Both the position numbers and the translations under genes were made by a program. A DNA stretch of 41,932 nt from Thiocapsa sp. UBA6158 (lineage in GTDB: Bacteria > Pseudomonadota > Gammaproteobacteria > Chromatiales > Chromatiaceae), in assembly GCF_002423035.1 (NCBI RefSeq), contig NZ_DIUM01000017.1, forward strand, positions 1-41,932. The letters are read 5' to 3'. The notes beneath the pieces are model-generated. The model searched no databases. It saw only the letters and a program-made list of their open reading frames with translations, and was not told where the DNA came from. Shown here one piece after another: positions 1 through 8,498 of the stretch (position 1 is the first letter of the stretch; each line of letters opens with the position of its first letter).

Positions 1-118
1 TCAGTTTCGGTCACACCCGGCGCAGGCGGGTGCGAAGAGCGACGCCGGGCCGTGTCCCCCGGCGGGCAAACCCCGCTAGACAGCCTGGTATACAGGGACC
101 TCGCAGCCCGCCTCCGAC

Positions 119-147
119 TTGACAGACCCCCATCCCACACCTAGCAT
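119..147 (+). promoter_or_regulatory. sigma70-type promoter of ispB
   Basis: A perfect -35 hexamer TTGACA (119-124) is followed after exactly 17 bases by TAGCAT (142-147), a 4/6 match to the -10 consensus. Transcription would start near 154, about 28 bases before the ATG at 182. This explains why the in-frame TTG at 119 is not a start codon: it is part of the -35 box. Bases 1-118 upstream hold no gene I can support. Confidence 0.6.
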
Positions 148-181
148 CCGCGGCCACGATCAGACAGTCCATCGACACCTC

Positions 182-1150
182 ATGGATATTACCGCGCTCC
201 GACAACCCGTCGCCGAAGACGTTAAGGCCGTTGACGCCTTGATCCTGCGTCGACTCCGGTCAGACGTGGCGCTCATCAACCAAATCGGCAGCTACATCGT
301 CAACAGCGGCGGCAAGCGCTTAAGACCGCTCTCGGTACTCCTCGCATCCCGGGCTTGCGGATACACCGGCGACCGTCACATCGATCTTGCTGCGGTTGTC
401 GAGTTTATCCATACGGCGACGCTGCTGCATGATGACGTCGTGGATGCCTCGGAACTCAGACGCAACCGCGAGACGGCCAACGTCGTCTGGGGCAACGACG
501 CCAGCGTGCTGGTCGGCGATTTCCTCTACTCCCGCGCCTTCGAGATGATGGTCGATGTCGGGAGTATGCGGGTCATGGACATCCTCTCGCACGCGACCAA
601 CCGGATCGCCGAAGGCGAGGTGCTCCAGCTCCTGAATACGCACGACCCGGACACGGATCAGACCCGATACATGGAGGTCATCACGCGCAAGACAGCGACG
701 CTGTTCGAAGCGGGCGTGCGCCTTGGCGCCGTGCTCGCCGAATCGAGCCCCGCCGTCGAAGAGGCCGCCGCGAGCTATGGCCTCAACCTCGGGATTGCCT
801 TCCAGCTCATCGACGACGCCTTGGATTACAGCCCGGCAAACGCCGAGCTTGGCAAAAACGTCGGCGATGACCTCGATGAGGGCAAACCGACCCTGCCGGT
901 GATTCGGGCGATGGAGGTCGGAACAGCCGAGCAAAAAGCGCTGCTGCGCAAGGCCATCCAAGAGGGTGGTCGCAAGTACATGGAATCCGTCGTCGAGGTG
1001 ATTGCGTCGACCGACGCCATTACCTATACTACGCGGCTTGCGGAAGACTACGCGAATAGGGCAAAACGCGCGCTGAGCGCCTTACCGCCATCTTCGGCCA
1101 CGGACGCCTTGGCGACACTGGCAGATTTTTCGGTCGACCGTAAGCATTGA
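182..1150 (+). CDS. ispB: octaprenyl diphosphate synthase (trans-polyprenyl synthase)
   Basis: This cytosolic enzyme extends farnesyl diphosphate with isopentenyl diphosphate to make the octaprenyl side chain of ubiquinone and menaquinone. The 322-residue product has the usual family length. It shows GGKRLRP (43-49) for substrate diphosphate binding, the first Asp-rich motif DDVVD (84-88) and the second, DDALD (211-215), both intact. ATG 182 is preferred over the in-frame TTG at 119 because that TTG lies in the promoter -35 box. A Shine-Dalgarno sequence is not obvious. In many gammaproteobacteria ispB is divergent from rplU-rpmA, which would lie just outside this window. A tRNA gene follows after 9 bases and may be co-transcribed. 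The chain length (octaprenyl) is inferred from the family and not proven by sequence. Confidence 0.93.
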   Translation: MDITALRQPVAEDVKAVDALILRRLRSDVALINQIGSYIVNSGGKRLRPLSVLLASRACGYTGDRHIDLAAVVEFIHTATLLHDDVVDASELRRNRETANVVWGNDASVLVGDFLYSRAFEMMVDVGSMRVMDILSHATNRIAEGEVLQLLNTHDPDTDQTRYMEVITRKTATLFEAGVRLGAVLAESSPAVEEAAASYGLNLGIAFQLIDDALDYSPANAELGKNVGDDLDEGKPTLPVIRAMEVGTAEQKALLRKAIQEGGRKYMESVVEVIASTDAITYTTRLAEDYANRAKRALSALPPSSATDALATLADFSVDRKH

Positions 1151-1159
1151 TGACCGTTT

Positions 1160-1236
1160 CGGGGTGTAGCTCAGCTTGGTAGAGCGCTGTCTTCGGGAGG
1201 CAGAAGTCGCTGGTTCGAATCCAGTCACCCCGACCA
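1160..1236 (+). tRNA. proK: tRNA-Pro (anticodon CGG)
   Basis: The 77-base gene folds into a complete cloverleaf with encoded CCA. The acceptor stem is CGGGGTG/CACCCCG with discriminator A and CCA at 1234-1236. The D arm has GCTC/GAGC. The anticodon stem is CTGTC/GGCAG with a seven-base loop TTCGGGA, in which CGG (1194-1196) is the anticodon, preceded by T33 and followed by G37. The T arm is GCTGG-TTCGAAT-CCAGT. C1-G72 with A73 is the known proline identity pattern. The gene lies 9 bases after ispB and is followed by a strong terminator. Confidence 0.97.
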
Positions 1237-1254
1237 AAATTCCCGTTAAAAATC

Positions 1255-1277
1255 AGCCGGCGACAGCCGGCTTTTTT
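1255..1277 (+). terminator. intrinsic terminator after ispB/tRNA-Pro
   Basis: The stem AGCCGGC/GCCGGCT closes a short GACA loop and is followed by six T residues on the plus strand. On the minus strand the same hairpin is followed by ATTTTT, so it can also end transcription of the convergent MFS gene. Confidence 0.85.
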
Positions 1278-1329
1278 GTGACGTTTATTTTTTGTCCGAC
1301 GCGGGATGCAGATCAATGCCCAAGGGTTA

Positions 1330-2652
1330 CTAGGCTTGCTCGGAAGCGGATCCGCCAGCCGATTCCGGCGAGTGCCTCATCCGAACATAGATGCTCGCAA
1401 AGACCAGCAGGACATTGATCACGCCCACCACGATGAAGGGTGCGCGTGGATCGACCCGATCGAACAGATATCCGCCAACCGGCGTAATCAAGAGAATTCC
1501 GATCGCGCCGGCGACGTTGAATGCACCGAGCACCGATCCACGCTGCCCGGCCGGCGCCTCCTGACCGATCAAGGATTGACCGCCGAGGTAGACACTGATC
1601 TGACCGATCCCCAGCAGGATAAAGAAGATCGGACCATAGGAGGAGAGCGGGTCCTCGAGCGCCAAGAGGCTCAGATTGCCCAGGGCCGCCAACGCCATGC
1701 AGATCGCAAGCCCGGTGACCCTATCGATCCGGTCGAGCAGCGGGCCGAGGACGGGCGCCCAGACGAGTGCCGAGACCTGCGCCATCACGAAGATCAGGGT
1801 TCCGCTCATCACCGCCGACGCGGACTCCATGCCGGTCGCCTTGGCCGCCAGGGTGCCCCAGAGGACGAGGAAGATCGCGTTGACCGATTGGTCGCCGCGT
1901 GCGATGAATGCAGACGAATAGGCCAAGAGGATGCGCGGATTGCGCCCGTGCGCAAAACCGCCGACCATAAGCTCGCGCACGCTCGGACGATCTTGGAGAC
2001 TCACGGGCAGGCCCGGCTTGAGTCCCCAGAGGAGCAGCAGGGCGACCGCGACCGCAAGACCCGCGACAATAAAATGGGTCAACCTGCCCGCGGTGACGCC
2101 GTCGAAGCCCACGCCGGTAAAGACCTTAGGCATGGCGCCGAGGCCCTGACTGATGAGCACGACACCCAAGCCGCTCATGACGCCGACGATGGCCACCAAC
2201 TTGCCGCGAGAGCGTTCTGCCGGATAATCGGCAAGGACGGTGGACAACCCGCCCGCGACCGCGACCACGCCGATCGCGTAAAGAACCCGATAGAAATAAA
2301 GCGCCTCGACCGATTCCGCGAGCGGATAGAGGACATAGGTGAGGGCGAGGATCAGAAACCCCGCCGCGTAGACCCCGCGACGACCGATCCGGTCCATGAG
2401 GACGCCGGCCGGCAGAAACAGCAACAGGGTGACGATCTCGGTCAGGAAGACAAGCTGGCCGCTGATCGCACCCTGCGTCGACTCCGGAACCCCGAGATGC
2501 TCGTTGAGGATGTAAGTCTGACCGATCGAGATGAAGATCATCAGCCCGATCGAGAAAAACGCGGCGACCAAAAAGGTCCAGCCATTCCGAGGCAGGACGG
2601 ACGGCGCCAAGTGGATCGGGCCGATCCGGTAGGTCCGGTCGAGGTCGGGCAT
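1330..2652 (-). CDS. MFS transporter, 12 TM
   Basis: This is a 440-residue inner-membrane major facilitator superfamily transporter; the substrate is not predictable. The N-terminal half carries a motif-A-like loop, GVLMDRIGRRG, after the second membrane segment, and the C-terminal half has the equivalent GPLLDRIDRVTG, as expected for the duplicated 6+6 fold. Long hydrophobic segments recur throughout. The ATG at 2652 is chosen because GGAG lies 8 bases upstream and the protein begins close to the first membrane helix. A start at 2703 would add 17 residues, and longer in-frame extensions run antisense into the opposite gene without family support. The gene is convergent with the tRNA gene and divergent from the GGDEF-EAL gene. 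Drug-efflux or sugar-efflux roles are both possible. Confidence 0.85.
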   Translation of the reverse strand: MPDLDRTYRIGPIHLAPSVLPRNGWTFLVAAFFSIGLMIFISIGQTYILNEHLGVPESTQGAISGQLVFLTEIVTLLLFLPAGVLMDRIGRRGVYAAGFLILALTYVLYPLAESVEALYFYRVLYAIGVVAVAGGLSTVLADYPAERSRGKLVAIVGVMSGLGVVLISQGLGAMPKVFTGVGFDGVTAGRLTHFIVAGLAVAVALLLLWGLKPGLPVSLQDRPSVRELMVGGFAHGRNPRILLAYSSAFIARGDQSVNAIFLVLWGTLAAKATGMESASAVMSGTLIFVMAQVSALVWAPVLGPLLDRIDRVTGLAICMALAALGNLSLLALEDPLSSYGPIFFILLGIGQISVYLGGQSLIGQEAPAGQRGSVLGAFNVAGAIGILLITPVGGYLFDRVDPRAPFIVVGVINVLLVFASIYVRMRHSPESAGGSASEQA

Positions 2653-2761
2653 CTGCGGATCTCCGGCAATAGGCCATTGCGGTGTTGACGGTCGGGCCGG
2701 CATTATCCCATCAGGCGACGGATGCGGATACTCCGGTTGCCGGTCAAGCCTGCAAGGATTC

Positions 2762-5731
2762 ATGAAGCCGGCACGGAGCGGGCTCGAGGACACTGCGACC
2801 CGTTCGGGAATCACGCCCCGACAACCACATTCAACCTTAGATGCCCGAATGGACATGAGGCCAAAACCAACGATCGCTTCGCCCCCGTCGACTCGATGGG
2901 TATGGTTGCCGCTCTTCTGGATCCCGACGCTGGTCACCGCAGCCGAGCCCGCGGTGTCCTGGTCCGCTTCCGTCGGCGCAGGCACCGGCATCGGTGCAGG
3001 CACGGCCGGCGCGCTGGCCCTTTTGGCTGCAGTCGCCGCCGGTGCGGCTTGGCGTGAACGCCAGCTCCGACACGACATCGCCGCACAGGCGCAAGCAGCG
3101 CACGCCGGCCTCGAGGGTCGCTTGGCTCGGAGCGAGCGCCTCGTCGAAGAGACACAGCGGCTGGGGCATCTCGGAACCTGGGAGTGGGATGCCGAGAACA
3201 ACCGGCTCGAGTGCTCTGCCGAGGTCTATCGCATCTTCGCCGTGCCGCCCGAAAGCTTCCCGGGCACCTACAAAGGCTTCCTCGACTTCGTTCACCCGGA
3301 AGACCGCACACGCGTCGAGCACTCGGTTCGGGCGGCCATCGCAGGGACCAGGAATTACAACTGCGAGCACAGGATCCTGCTTCCCGACGGCCAGGTGCGC
3401 TACCTCCACGAGCGCGCGACGCTGACCCGCGAGCAGGGCCGTCCGGTGTCTATGACCGGCACCGTGCGCGATGTCACCGAGACCCGACGTGCCTGGATGC
3501 TCCAGGAAAGCCGCATTCGCATCATGGAGTTGATCGCGGACGGCGCTCCCGTGCAGGAGGCGCTCGACGCGATCGCCGCATCGATCGAGGCGCTCGACCA
3601 AAGCCTCATGTGCTCGATTATGCTCATGGACAGCACGACACATCGCCTGCGTGTCGGCACCGCCCCGAGCCTCCCGGATCGACTCGTCGAGGCGATCGAC
3701 CGCCTGACGGGCGACCCGGCCAAGGGGGCGACTCCGCACCCGATCGGCGAGCCCCTCGTGATCGCCGATGTCCTCTATCATCCCTATTGGCAGTCGCTGG
3801 CAGGGATCACGGAGGAGACCGGTGTCCGCGGTTTCTGGTCCGAGCCGATTCGCGATGCCGGCGGGGATATCTTAGGGACCTTCGATATCTATTCGCGAGT
3901 CCCCGGCAAACCCGGCGCGGAGCAGCTGATCTATATCGCACAAGGCGCGGCACTGGTGGCCGTCGCCTTGCAGCAAGCGCGTGATCGCACGGCACGCATC
4001 GCCGCCGAGGAACGCGCACGGCTCCTTCTCGAGTCGACCAGCGAGGGGGTATTCGGGCTCGACCCGGACGGTCTCACCACCTTCATCAATCCCACGGGCG
4101 CACGCCTGTTGGGATACGACCCGGCCGATCTAGTCGGCAAACCCTGCCCGGCCGTCACCCATAACGAACCCGAGGAAGGCGACCGCGATGCAGCCGCCTG
4201 TCGCATGCTCTCGGTGATGCATACCGGCAAAGACATCGTGGTCAGCGACGAGGTCCTGCAGCGACGCGACGGCTCGGCGTTTCCCGTGGAGTATCGCGCA
4301 ACACCGATCCGCGTCGGCAACTCCGCAATGGGTGTCGTCGTCACCTTCCACGACATCACCGAGCGCAAACGCAACGAGGAGCACATCCTTCGGCTCGCCT
4401 ACTACGACAGCCTCACAGGCCTTCCCAATCGCGCCCTGTTCAAGAGTCAGCTCGCCAAGCGACTGACTTCGGTCCGGAGCGCCGATCGGGGCTTTGCGCT
4501 GCATTTTCTCGATCTCGACCGCTTCAAAGAGGTCAACGACACCCTAGGACATCCGATGGGCGATCTGCTTTTGAAGGAGGTTGCCCAGCGCCTGTCGACC
4601 CTCGTCCGCGATATGGACACGGTCGCGCGATTCGGCGGCGACGAGTTCGCCGTGATCCAACCCGATGCTCGGAGCAGCTCCGATGCTGCAACCTTGGCCG
4701 CAAAGATCGTCGAGCACCTGTCTCGACCCTATTCGATCGACGGCCACGCCATCAACGGCGGGGCGAGCGTCGGTGTCGTCTTCGTCGCCAAGCCGGATAT
4801 CGACCTGGAAACCCTCCTCGGCCGTGCTGATGTCGCCCTCTACAAGGCCAAGAACAACGGACGCGGCGGCTACGCATTCCATACCGATGCCATGACACGG
4901 CAGGTCCACCGCGATGCAGCCCTCACGGATCGGATCGACGAGGCCGTGCGCAGCGGCGAGCTCTTCCTGCACTATCAGCCGCAGGTCGAGCTCGCGAACG
5001 GGCAGATCACGGCGGTCGAGGCCCTGGTGCGCTGGCGCCATCCGGTGGAGGGGATCCTGCCGCCGGGAGATTTCGTGCATCTCGCCGAGCGCCGCGGGCT
5101 GTTTCATATCCTCGGCAGCTGGGTCCTGGCAACGGCCGCACGCGAGGCGCGCGGCTGGCATAAGCGAGGACTCACCTTCGGTCGGGTCAGCATCAATGTC
5201 TCGCCCCAGCAGGTCCGTGCAGGCTGTCTTGCCGATGACGTGCTCGCGACGGCACAGGAGACGGGTCTCGACCCTGCCCTACTCGAGCTTGAGCTCACAG
5301 AGACCGCGATGATGGAGTACGGCGAGCATCACCGGACACAGATCGCCATGCTCCGGGATCTCGGGGTTCGACTCGTTCTCGACGACTTCGGCACCGGCTT
5401 TTCCTCCTTGACGTATCTGCGTCGCTCCAGGGTCAGCACGCTCAAGATCGATCGCCAATTCGTCCATGCGCTCGACGACGATGCGGAGGCCGTTCGAACC
5501 GTCCAGGCCTTGCTTGCCGTCGCCCATGCACTCAATCTCGATACGGTAGCCGAGGGCGTAGAGACCCGCGAGCAGGCCGAACGATTGGCTGTGATGGGCT
5601 GTCGGTGCGGGCAGGGCGTGTGGTTCGCGCCTCCGATGGAATCCGAGACAATCGAGCGGTATCTGGTCGCCGGGTTCATTCGGCCCGACTCGGAGGCGCT
5701 CGAATCCGACGACGATCGGCTGCCGACTTAA
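2762..5731 (+). CDS. PAS-GAF-PAS-GGDEF-EAL c-di-GMP turnover protein
   Basis: This 989-residue membrane-anchored regulator makes and/or degrades cyclic di-GMP. Order of parts: one or two hydrophobic segments (about 45-95), PAS (136-242), GAF (about 250-405), PAS (about 419-535), GGDEF (about 548-708) and EAL (about 725-970). The GGDEF motif (625-629) is intact. An RxxD inhibitory site (RDMD) lies five residues before it, so product feedback is likely. The EAL domain keeps its catalytic set: EALVRW (E at 753), NVSPQQ, ELTETA, DDFGTGFSS, KIDRQFV, EGVET and the final QG. Both enzymatic activities therefore look possible. Start choice is uncertain: ATGs at 2762, 2849 and 2855 all precede the membrane segment and none has a strong ribosome site. 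The TAA stop is part of a palindromic repeat. Confidence 0.9.
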   Translation: MKPARSGLEDTATRSGITPRQPHSTLDARMDMRPKPTIASPPSTRWVWLPLFWIPTLVTAAEPAVSWSASVGAGTGIGAGTAGALALLAAVAAGAAWRERQLRHDIAAQAQAAHAGLEGRLARSERLVEETQRLGHLGTWEWDAENNRLECSAEVYRIFAVPPESFPGTYKGFLDFVHPEDRTRVEHSVRAAIAGTRNYNCEHRILLPDGQVRYLHERATLTREQGRPVSMTGTVRDVTETRRAWMLQESRIRIMELIADGAPVQEALDAIAASIEALDQSLMCSIMLMDSTTHRLRVGTAPSLPDRLVEAIDRLTGDPAKGATPHPIGEPLVIADVLYHPYWQSLAGITEETGVRGFWSEPIRDAGGDILGTFDIYSRVPGKPGAEQLIYIAQGAALVAVALQQARDRTARIAAEERARLLLESTSEGVFGLDPDGLTTFINPTGARLLGYDPADLVGKPCPAVTHNEPEEGDRDAAACRMLSVMHTGKDIVVSDEVLQRRDGSAFPVEYRATPIRVGNSAMGVVVTFHDITERKRNEEHILRLAYYDSLTGLPNRALFKSQLAKRLTSVRSADRGFALHFLDLDRFKEVNDTLGHPMGDLLLKEVAQRLSTLVRDMDTVARFGGDEFAVIQPDARSSSDAATLAAKIVEHLSRPYSIDGHAINGGASVGVVFVAKPDIDLETLLGRADVALYKAKNNGRGGYAFHTDAMTRQVHRDAALTDRIDEAVRSGELFLHYQPQVELANGQITAVEALVRWRHPVEGILPPGDFVHLAERRGLFHILGSWVLATAAREARGWHKRGLTFGRVSINVSPQQVRAGCLADDVLATAQETGLDPALLELELTETAMMEYGEHHRTQIAMLRDLGVRLVLDDFGTGFSSLTYLRRSRVSTLKIDRQFVHALDDDAEAVRTVQALLAVAHALNLDTVAEGVETREQAERLAVMGCRCGQGVWFAPPMESETIERYLVAGFIRPDSEALESDDDRLPT

Positions 5732-5814
5732 GCCGCGCCCATCGCGGTATGCGATGTTTTTGGATGGGATCGGCCCCGGCAGACGTGACGGCCGCTGGAG
5801 CCGGCGAAGCTTAA
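5728..5814 (+). repeat. 87-bp TTAA-ended palindromic repeat, copy 1
   Basis: The element starts and ends with TTAA. Its ends are imperfect inverted repeats (TTAAGCCGCGCC against GGCGAAGCTTAA, 10 of 12 paired). Aligned without gaps to the copy at 15144-15230 it has the same 87-bp length and 73 of 87 identical bases (about 84%, counted by hand). The left TTAA supplies the TAA stop of the GGDEF-EAL gene. An AT-rich stretch follows, as it does after copy 2. Confidence 0.8.
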
Positions 5815-5874
5815 AATATTAAAAAACATATCATTTTTGATTCGCAACGCCGCGAGGGGATCTCAGGCAGCCAG

Positions 5875-7143
5875 CTATACGGAAGCGCCCCGGAGCGCCT
5901 CGTCGGCCGGAGGCTGCGCCCCTCTGGCGAGCCGCTCGAGGTCGCGGTCGCGCATCCCGAGCAGATAGAGGATCCCGTCGAGCCCGACGTTCGCGATGGC
6001 GTGACGCGCCTGCTTGGTGACGATCGGCTTGGCGTGAAAGGCGATCCCGAGGCCCGCAATCGCAAGCATCGGCAGATCGTTCGCGCCGTCGCCTACGGCG
6101 ATGACCTGCTCCAGACGAATCCCCTCGCGCGCCGCAATCTCGCGCAGAAGCTCGGCCTTGCGTGCCCCGTCGATGATCTCGCTCGAAACCGTACCGGTCA
6201 GCTTGCCGTCGCGAAACTCCAGTGTATTGGCATAGACGTCGTCGATCCCGAAACGACGTTTCAGATGCTCGGCAAAATAGGTAAAGCCGCCCGAGAGAAT
6301 AGCGATGCGATAGCCGAGCTGTTTGAGGCTCGCGATCAGCCGATCGGCGCCCTCGGTGATGGGCAGGCGCTCCGCGATCTCGCCGAGCACCGACTCGTCG
6401 AGCCCTTCGAGCAGCGCGATACGACGCCGGAAACTCTCCTTGAAGTCGAGCTCGCCGCGCATCGCGGCCTCGGTGATGGCAGCAACCTCGGATCCGACAC
6501 CGGCTGCCGCGGCGAGCTCGTCGATCACCTCGGTTTGGATCAAGGTCGAGTCCATATCGAAACAGACCAGACGCCGGTTGCGCCGGAAGATGTCGTCCTC
6601 CTGCACCGCGACGTCCACATCCAGGATCTGTCCGAGCGCAAGCAAACCCGCATGCAGCTCGGAGAGATCCGCCACTGCGCCGCGGACCGAAAGCTCGACA
6701 CAGGCGAGCGGATGGCGCTCCGGCACACGCCGCGATAGACGTCCTGTCAACCGCGAGATCCGATCGACGTTCAGACCGTATTCGGCGACCACGGCGGACA
6801 CCCGCGCGATGTGCTCCGAATCGATCTCGCGCCCCAGCAGGGTGAGGATATGCCGCGGCTGCCCCTGCTCGGCCACCCAGTCCTCGTAGGCGTCGGGATC
6901 GATCGGCGTAAATCGAAGATCCAGCCCCATACCGTGGGCGGTAAACAGCAGATCGCGAAACACCGGGCAGGATGCGCTGTCGGCCGGCAGCTCGACCAGA
7001 AGACCCAGCGCCAAGGCGTTGTGAATGGTCGACTGGCCGATATCCAGTATCGGCACCCGATACCGTGCCAGGATTGCGGTCAGGGTCGCGGTGATGCCCG
7101 GTCGATCCTCGCCCGAGACGTTGATGAGGACGATCTCGCTCAT
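5875..7143 (-). CDS. serB: phosphoserine phosphatase with N-terminal ACT region
   Basis: SerB removes phosphate from L-phosphoserine in the last step of serine synthesis. The product has 422 residues, longer than the roughly 320 of E. coli SerB. The N-terminal 185 residues contain two ACT-like stretches (about 1-85 and 97-180, the latter beginning HILTLLGREI), resembling the double-ACT form known from mycobacterial SerB2. The C-terminal HAD domain has the nucleophile motif DMDST (196-200), the SGG phosphate-binding segment (about 284-286) and GDGANDLPM (351-359) for magnesium. ATG at 7143 is used; the ribosome site is weak. It lies downstream of cfa on the same strand with 128 bases between, so co-transcription is possible but not shown. 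Allosteric binding of an amino acid by the ACT domains is an inference. Confidence 0.93.
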   Translation of the reverse strand: MSEIVLINVSGEDRPGITATLTAILARYRVPILDIGQSTIHNALALGLLVELPADSASCPVFRDLLFTAHGMGLDLRFTPIDPDAYEDWVAEQGQPRHILTLLGREIDSEHIARVSAVVAEYGLNVDRISRLTGRLSRRVPERHPLACVELSVRGAVADLSELHAGLLALGQILDVDVAVQEDDIFRRNRRLVCFDMDSTLIQTEVIDELAAAAGVGSEVAAITEAAMRGELDFKESFRRRIALLEGLDESVLGEIAERLPITEGADRLIASLKQLGYRIAILSGGFTYFAEHLKRRFGIDDVYANTLEFRDGKLTGTVSSEIIDGARKAELLREIAAREGIRLEQVIAVGDGANDLPMLAIAGLGIAFHAKPIVTKQARHAIANVGLDGILYLLGMRDRDLERLARGAQPPADEALRGASV

Positions 7144-7271
7144 GCGGTTTCCATTGCGCGTCGATTCTACGGAAGGTTCGGATGGAGTCGCCCGGCGCAG
7201 TCCGACGCCGCGCCTCAGGCAAGGGCGCGGGACTCGCTCGACGGCACGCCCGCTGCGCTAAGCTAACGGCC

Positions 7272-8498
7272 TCAGCTGCGTTGCGGGACCTCGAGGATGG
7301 TTTGGGTCAGATCGATGCAGCCCGTCTTGAAGCCGGTCTCGCAATAGGCCAGATAGTAGTCCCACATCCGGCGGAAACGCGCATCGTATCCGAGCCGAGC
7401 CACCTCGCGGTCCACCGCGTGGAAGGCCAGGCGCCAACGTCGCAGGGTTTCGGCATAGTCGAGGCCGAACCACGCGGTCTCGCGAATCAGCAGATCCGCA
7501 TCCTGCGCCTCGTGTGTCATGCGCTCGGGTGTTGGCAGCATCCCGCCCGGGAAGATGTAGAGCTGCACGAAATCCGGTTGCTTGCGATAGACCGGGAAAT
7601 CGTCCTCGTTGATGGTGATGACCTGCAGGGCGATTCGACCGCCGGGTCGCACCAGCCGCCGCAACGCCCGGTAGTAGGTCGGCCAGAAGGCCTCGCCCAC
7701 CGCCTCCATCATCTCGATCGAGATCGCGTGGTCGAAGCGACCCTCGACGTCGCGATAATCCTGAAGCCGCAGGTCGACTCGATCGGCAAGACCGGCGGCC
7801 TCGAGGCGCTCGCGCGCAAAGGCGAGCTGCTCGCGCGAGAGGGTCACGCCCGTCACGCGCAGGCCACGCCGTGCGGCCAGCTCCGCGAAACCGCCCCATC
7901 CGCAGCCGATCTCCAGGATATGCTCGCCGGGCTTGGCGTCCAGCGCATCGAGCAAGCGCAGATATTTACGCTCCTGGGCCGATTCCAGACTGTCTCGCGC
8001 CGGGTCGGCAAAAAGCGCCGACGAGTAGGTCATACTCGGATCGAGCCAACGCCTGTAGAAGTCGTTGCCCAGATCGTAGTGGTGGGCAATGTTGCGACGA
8101 CTGTTGATGGGGTGATTCTCGCGCAGCCGATGGCTCAATCGATCCCACAGCCGCGACCACCGCATCCCGCGCGGCCCCACGCCGAGATGTTCCATGTTGT
8201 CGTAGAGGACCTCGAGCAACGCGGCAAGATCGGGCGTCGTCCAATGCCCTTCCACGTAGGATTCGCCGAACCCCACCTCGCCGCGGGTGAGCAGCCGACC
8301 CGCCATCTTGAGCGGCGACTGTACCTCCATGACACCGCTCGCGCCCGGGAACCGGCCGCGGTGCAGGGTCGCGCTTCCGTCGGGAAAACGCACCAGAAGC
8401 TGGCCGAATGCGAGATGCCGGCAAAACCCGCCGATCAGGCGGCTCGACCAACTCGATCGGCGGGACAGGGGTTCTTGGATCAACTCCTCTGCGGACAT
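7272..8498 (-). CDS. cfa: cyclopropane-fatty-acyl-phospholipid synthase family methyltransferase
   Basis: This family transfers a one-carbon group from S-adenosylmethionine to the double bond of membrane phospholipid acyl chains. The 408-residue product has AHHYDLGNDFY (138-148) and the SAM-binding motif EIGCGWGG (196-203). The whole length aligns in layout with CFA synthases. The start at 8498 is fixed by a TGATG junction with the DUF1365 gene, whose TGA shares one base with this ATG, suggesting translational coupling. Genes of this family next to DUF1365 and COG2907 may not make simple cyclopropane rings. In Rhodobacter sphaeroides, as I recall, related genes act in methylated or furan fatty acid formation under singlet-oxygen stress. 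Exact product: unknown. Confidence 0.88.
   Translation of the reverse strand: MSAEELIQEPLSRRSSWSSRLIGGFCRHLAFGQLLVRFPDGSATLHRGRFPGASGVMEVQSPLKMAGRLLTRGEVGFGESYVEGHWTTPDLAALLEVLYDNMEHLGVGPRGMRWSRLWDRLSHRLRENHPINSRRNIAHHYDLGNDFYRRWLDPSMTYSSALFADPARDSLESAQERKYLRLLDALDAKPGEHILEIGCGWGGFAELAARRGLRVTGVTLSREQLAFARERLEAAGLADRVDLRLQDYRDVEGRFDHAISIEMMEAVGEAFWPTYYRALRRLVRPGGRIALQVITINEDDFPVYRKQPDFVQLYIFPGGMLPTPERMTHEAQDADLLIRETAWFGLDYAETLRRWRLAFHAVDREVARLGYDARFRRMWDYYLAYCETGFKTGCIDLTQTILEVPQRS

Noticed and set aside
119..181. TTG start that would add 21 residues to IspB
   Set aside because: The TTG is part of a TTGACA -35 box with a well-spaced -10, and the 322-residue form fits the family.
1029..1418. 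Open frames on both strands over the tRNA-Pro gene (95 and 80 aa)
   Set aside because: They translate the tRNA itself, giving the well-known false peptides (WIRTSDF, EVAGSNPVTPT). The tRNA cloverleaf explains the DNA.
1306..2688. 460-aa plus-strand frame over the MFS gene
   Set aside because: Antisense shadow in high-GC DNA: very rich in Arg, Asp, His and Gln, no domains, while the other strand encodes a clear 12-helix transporter.
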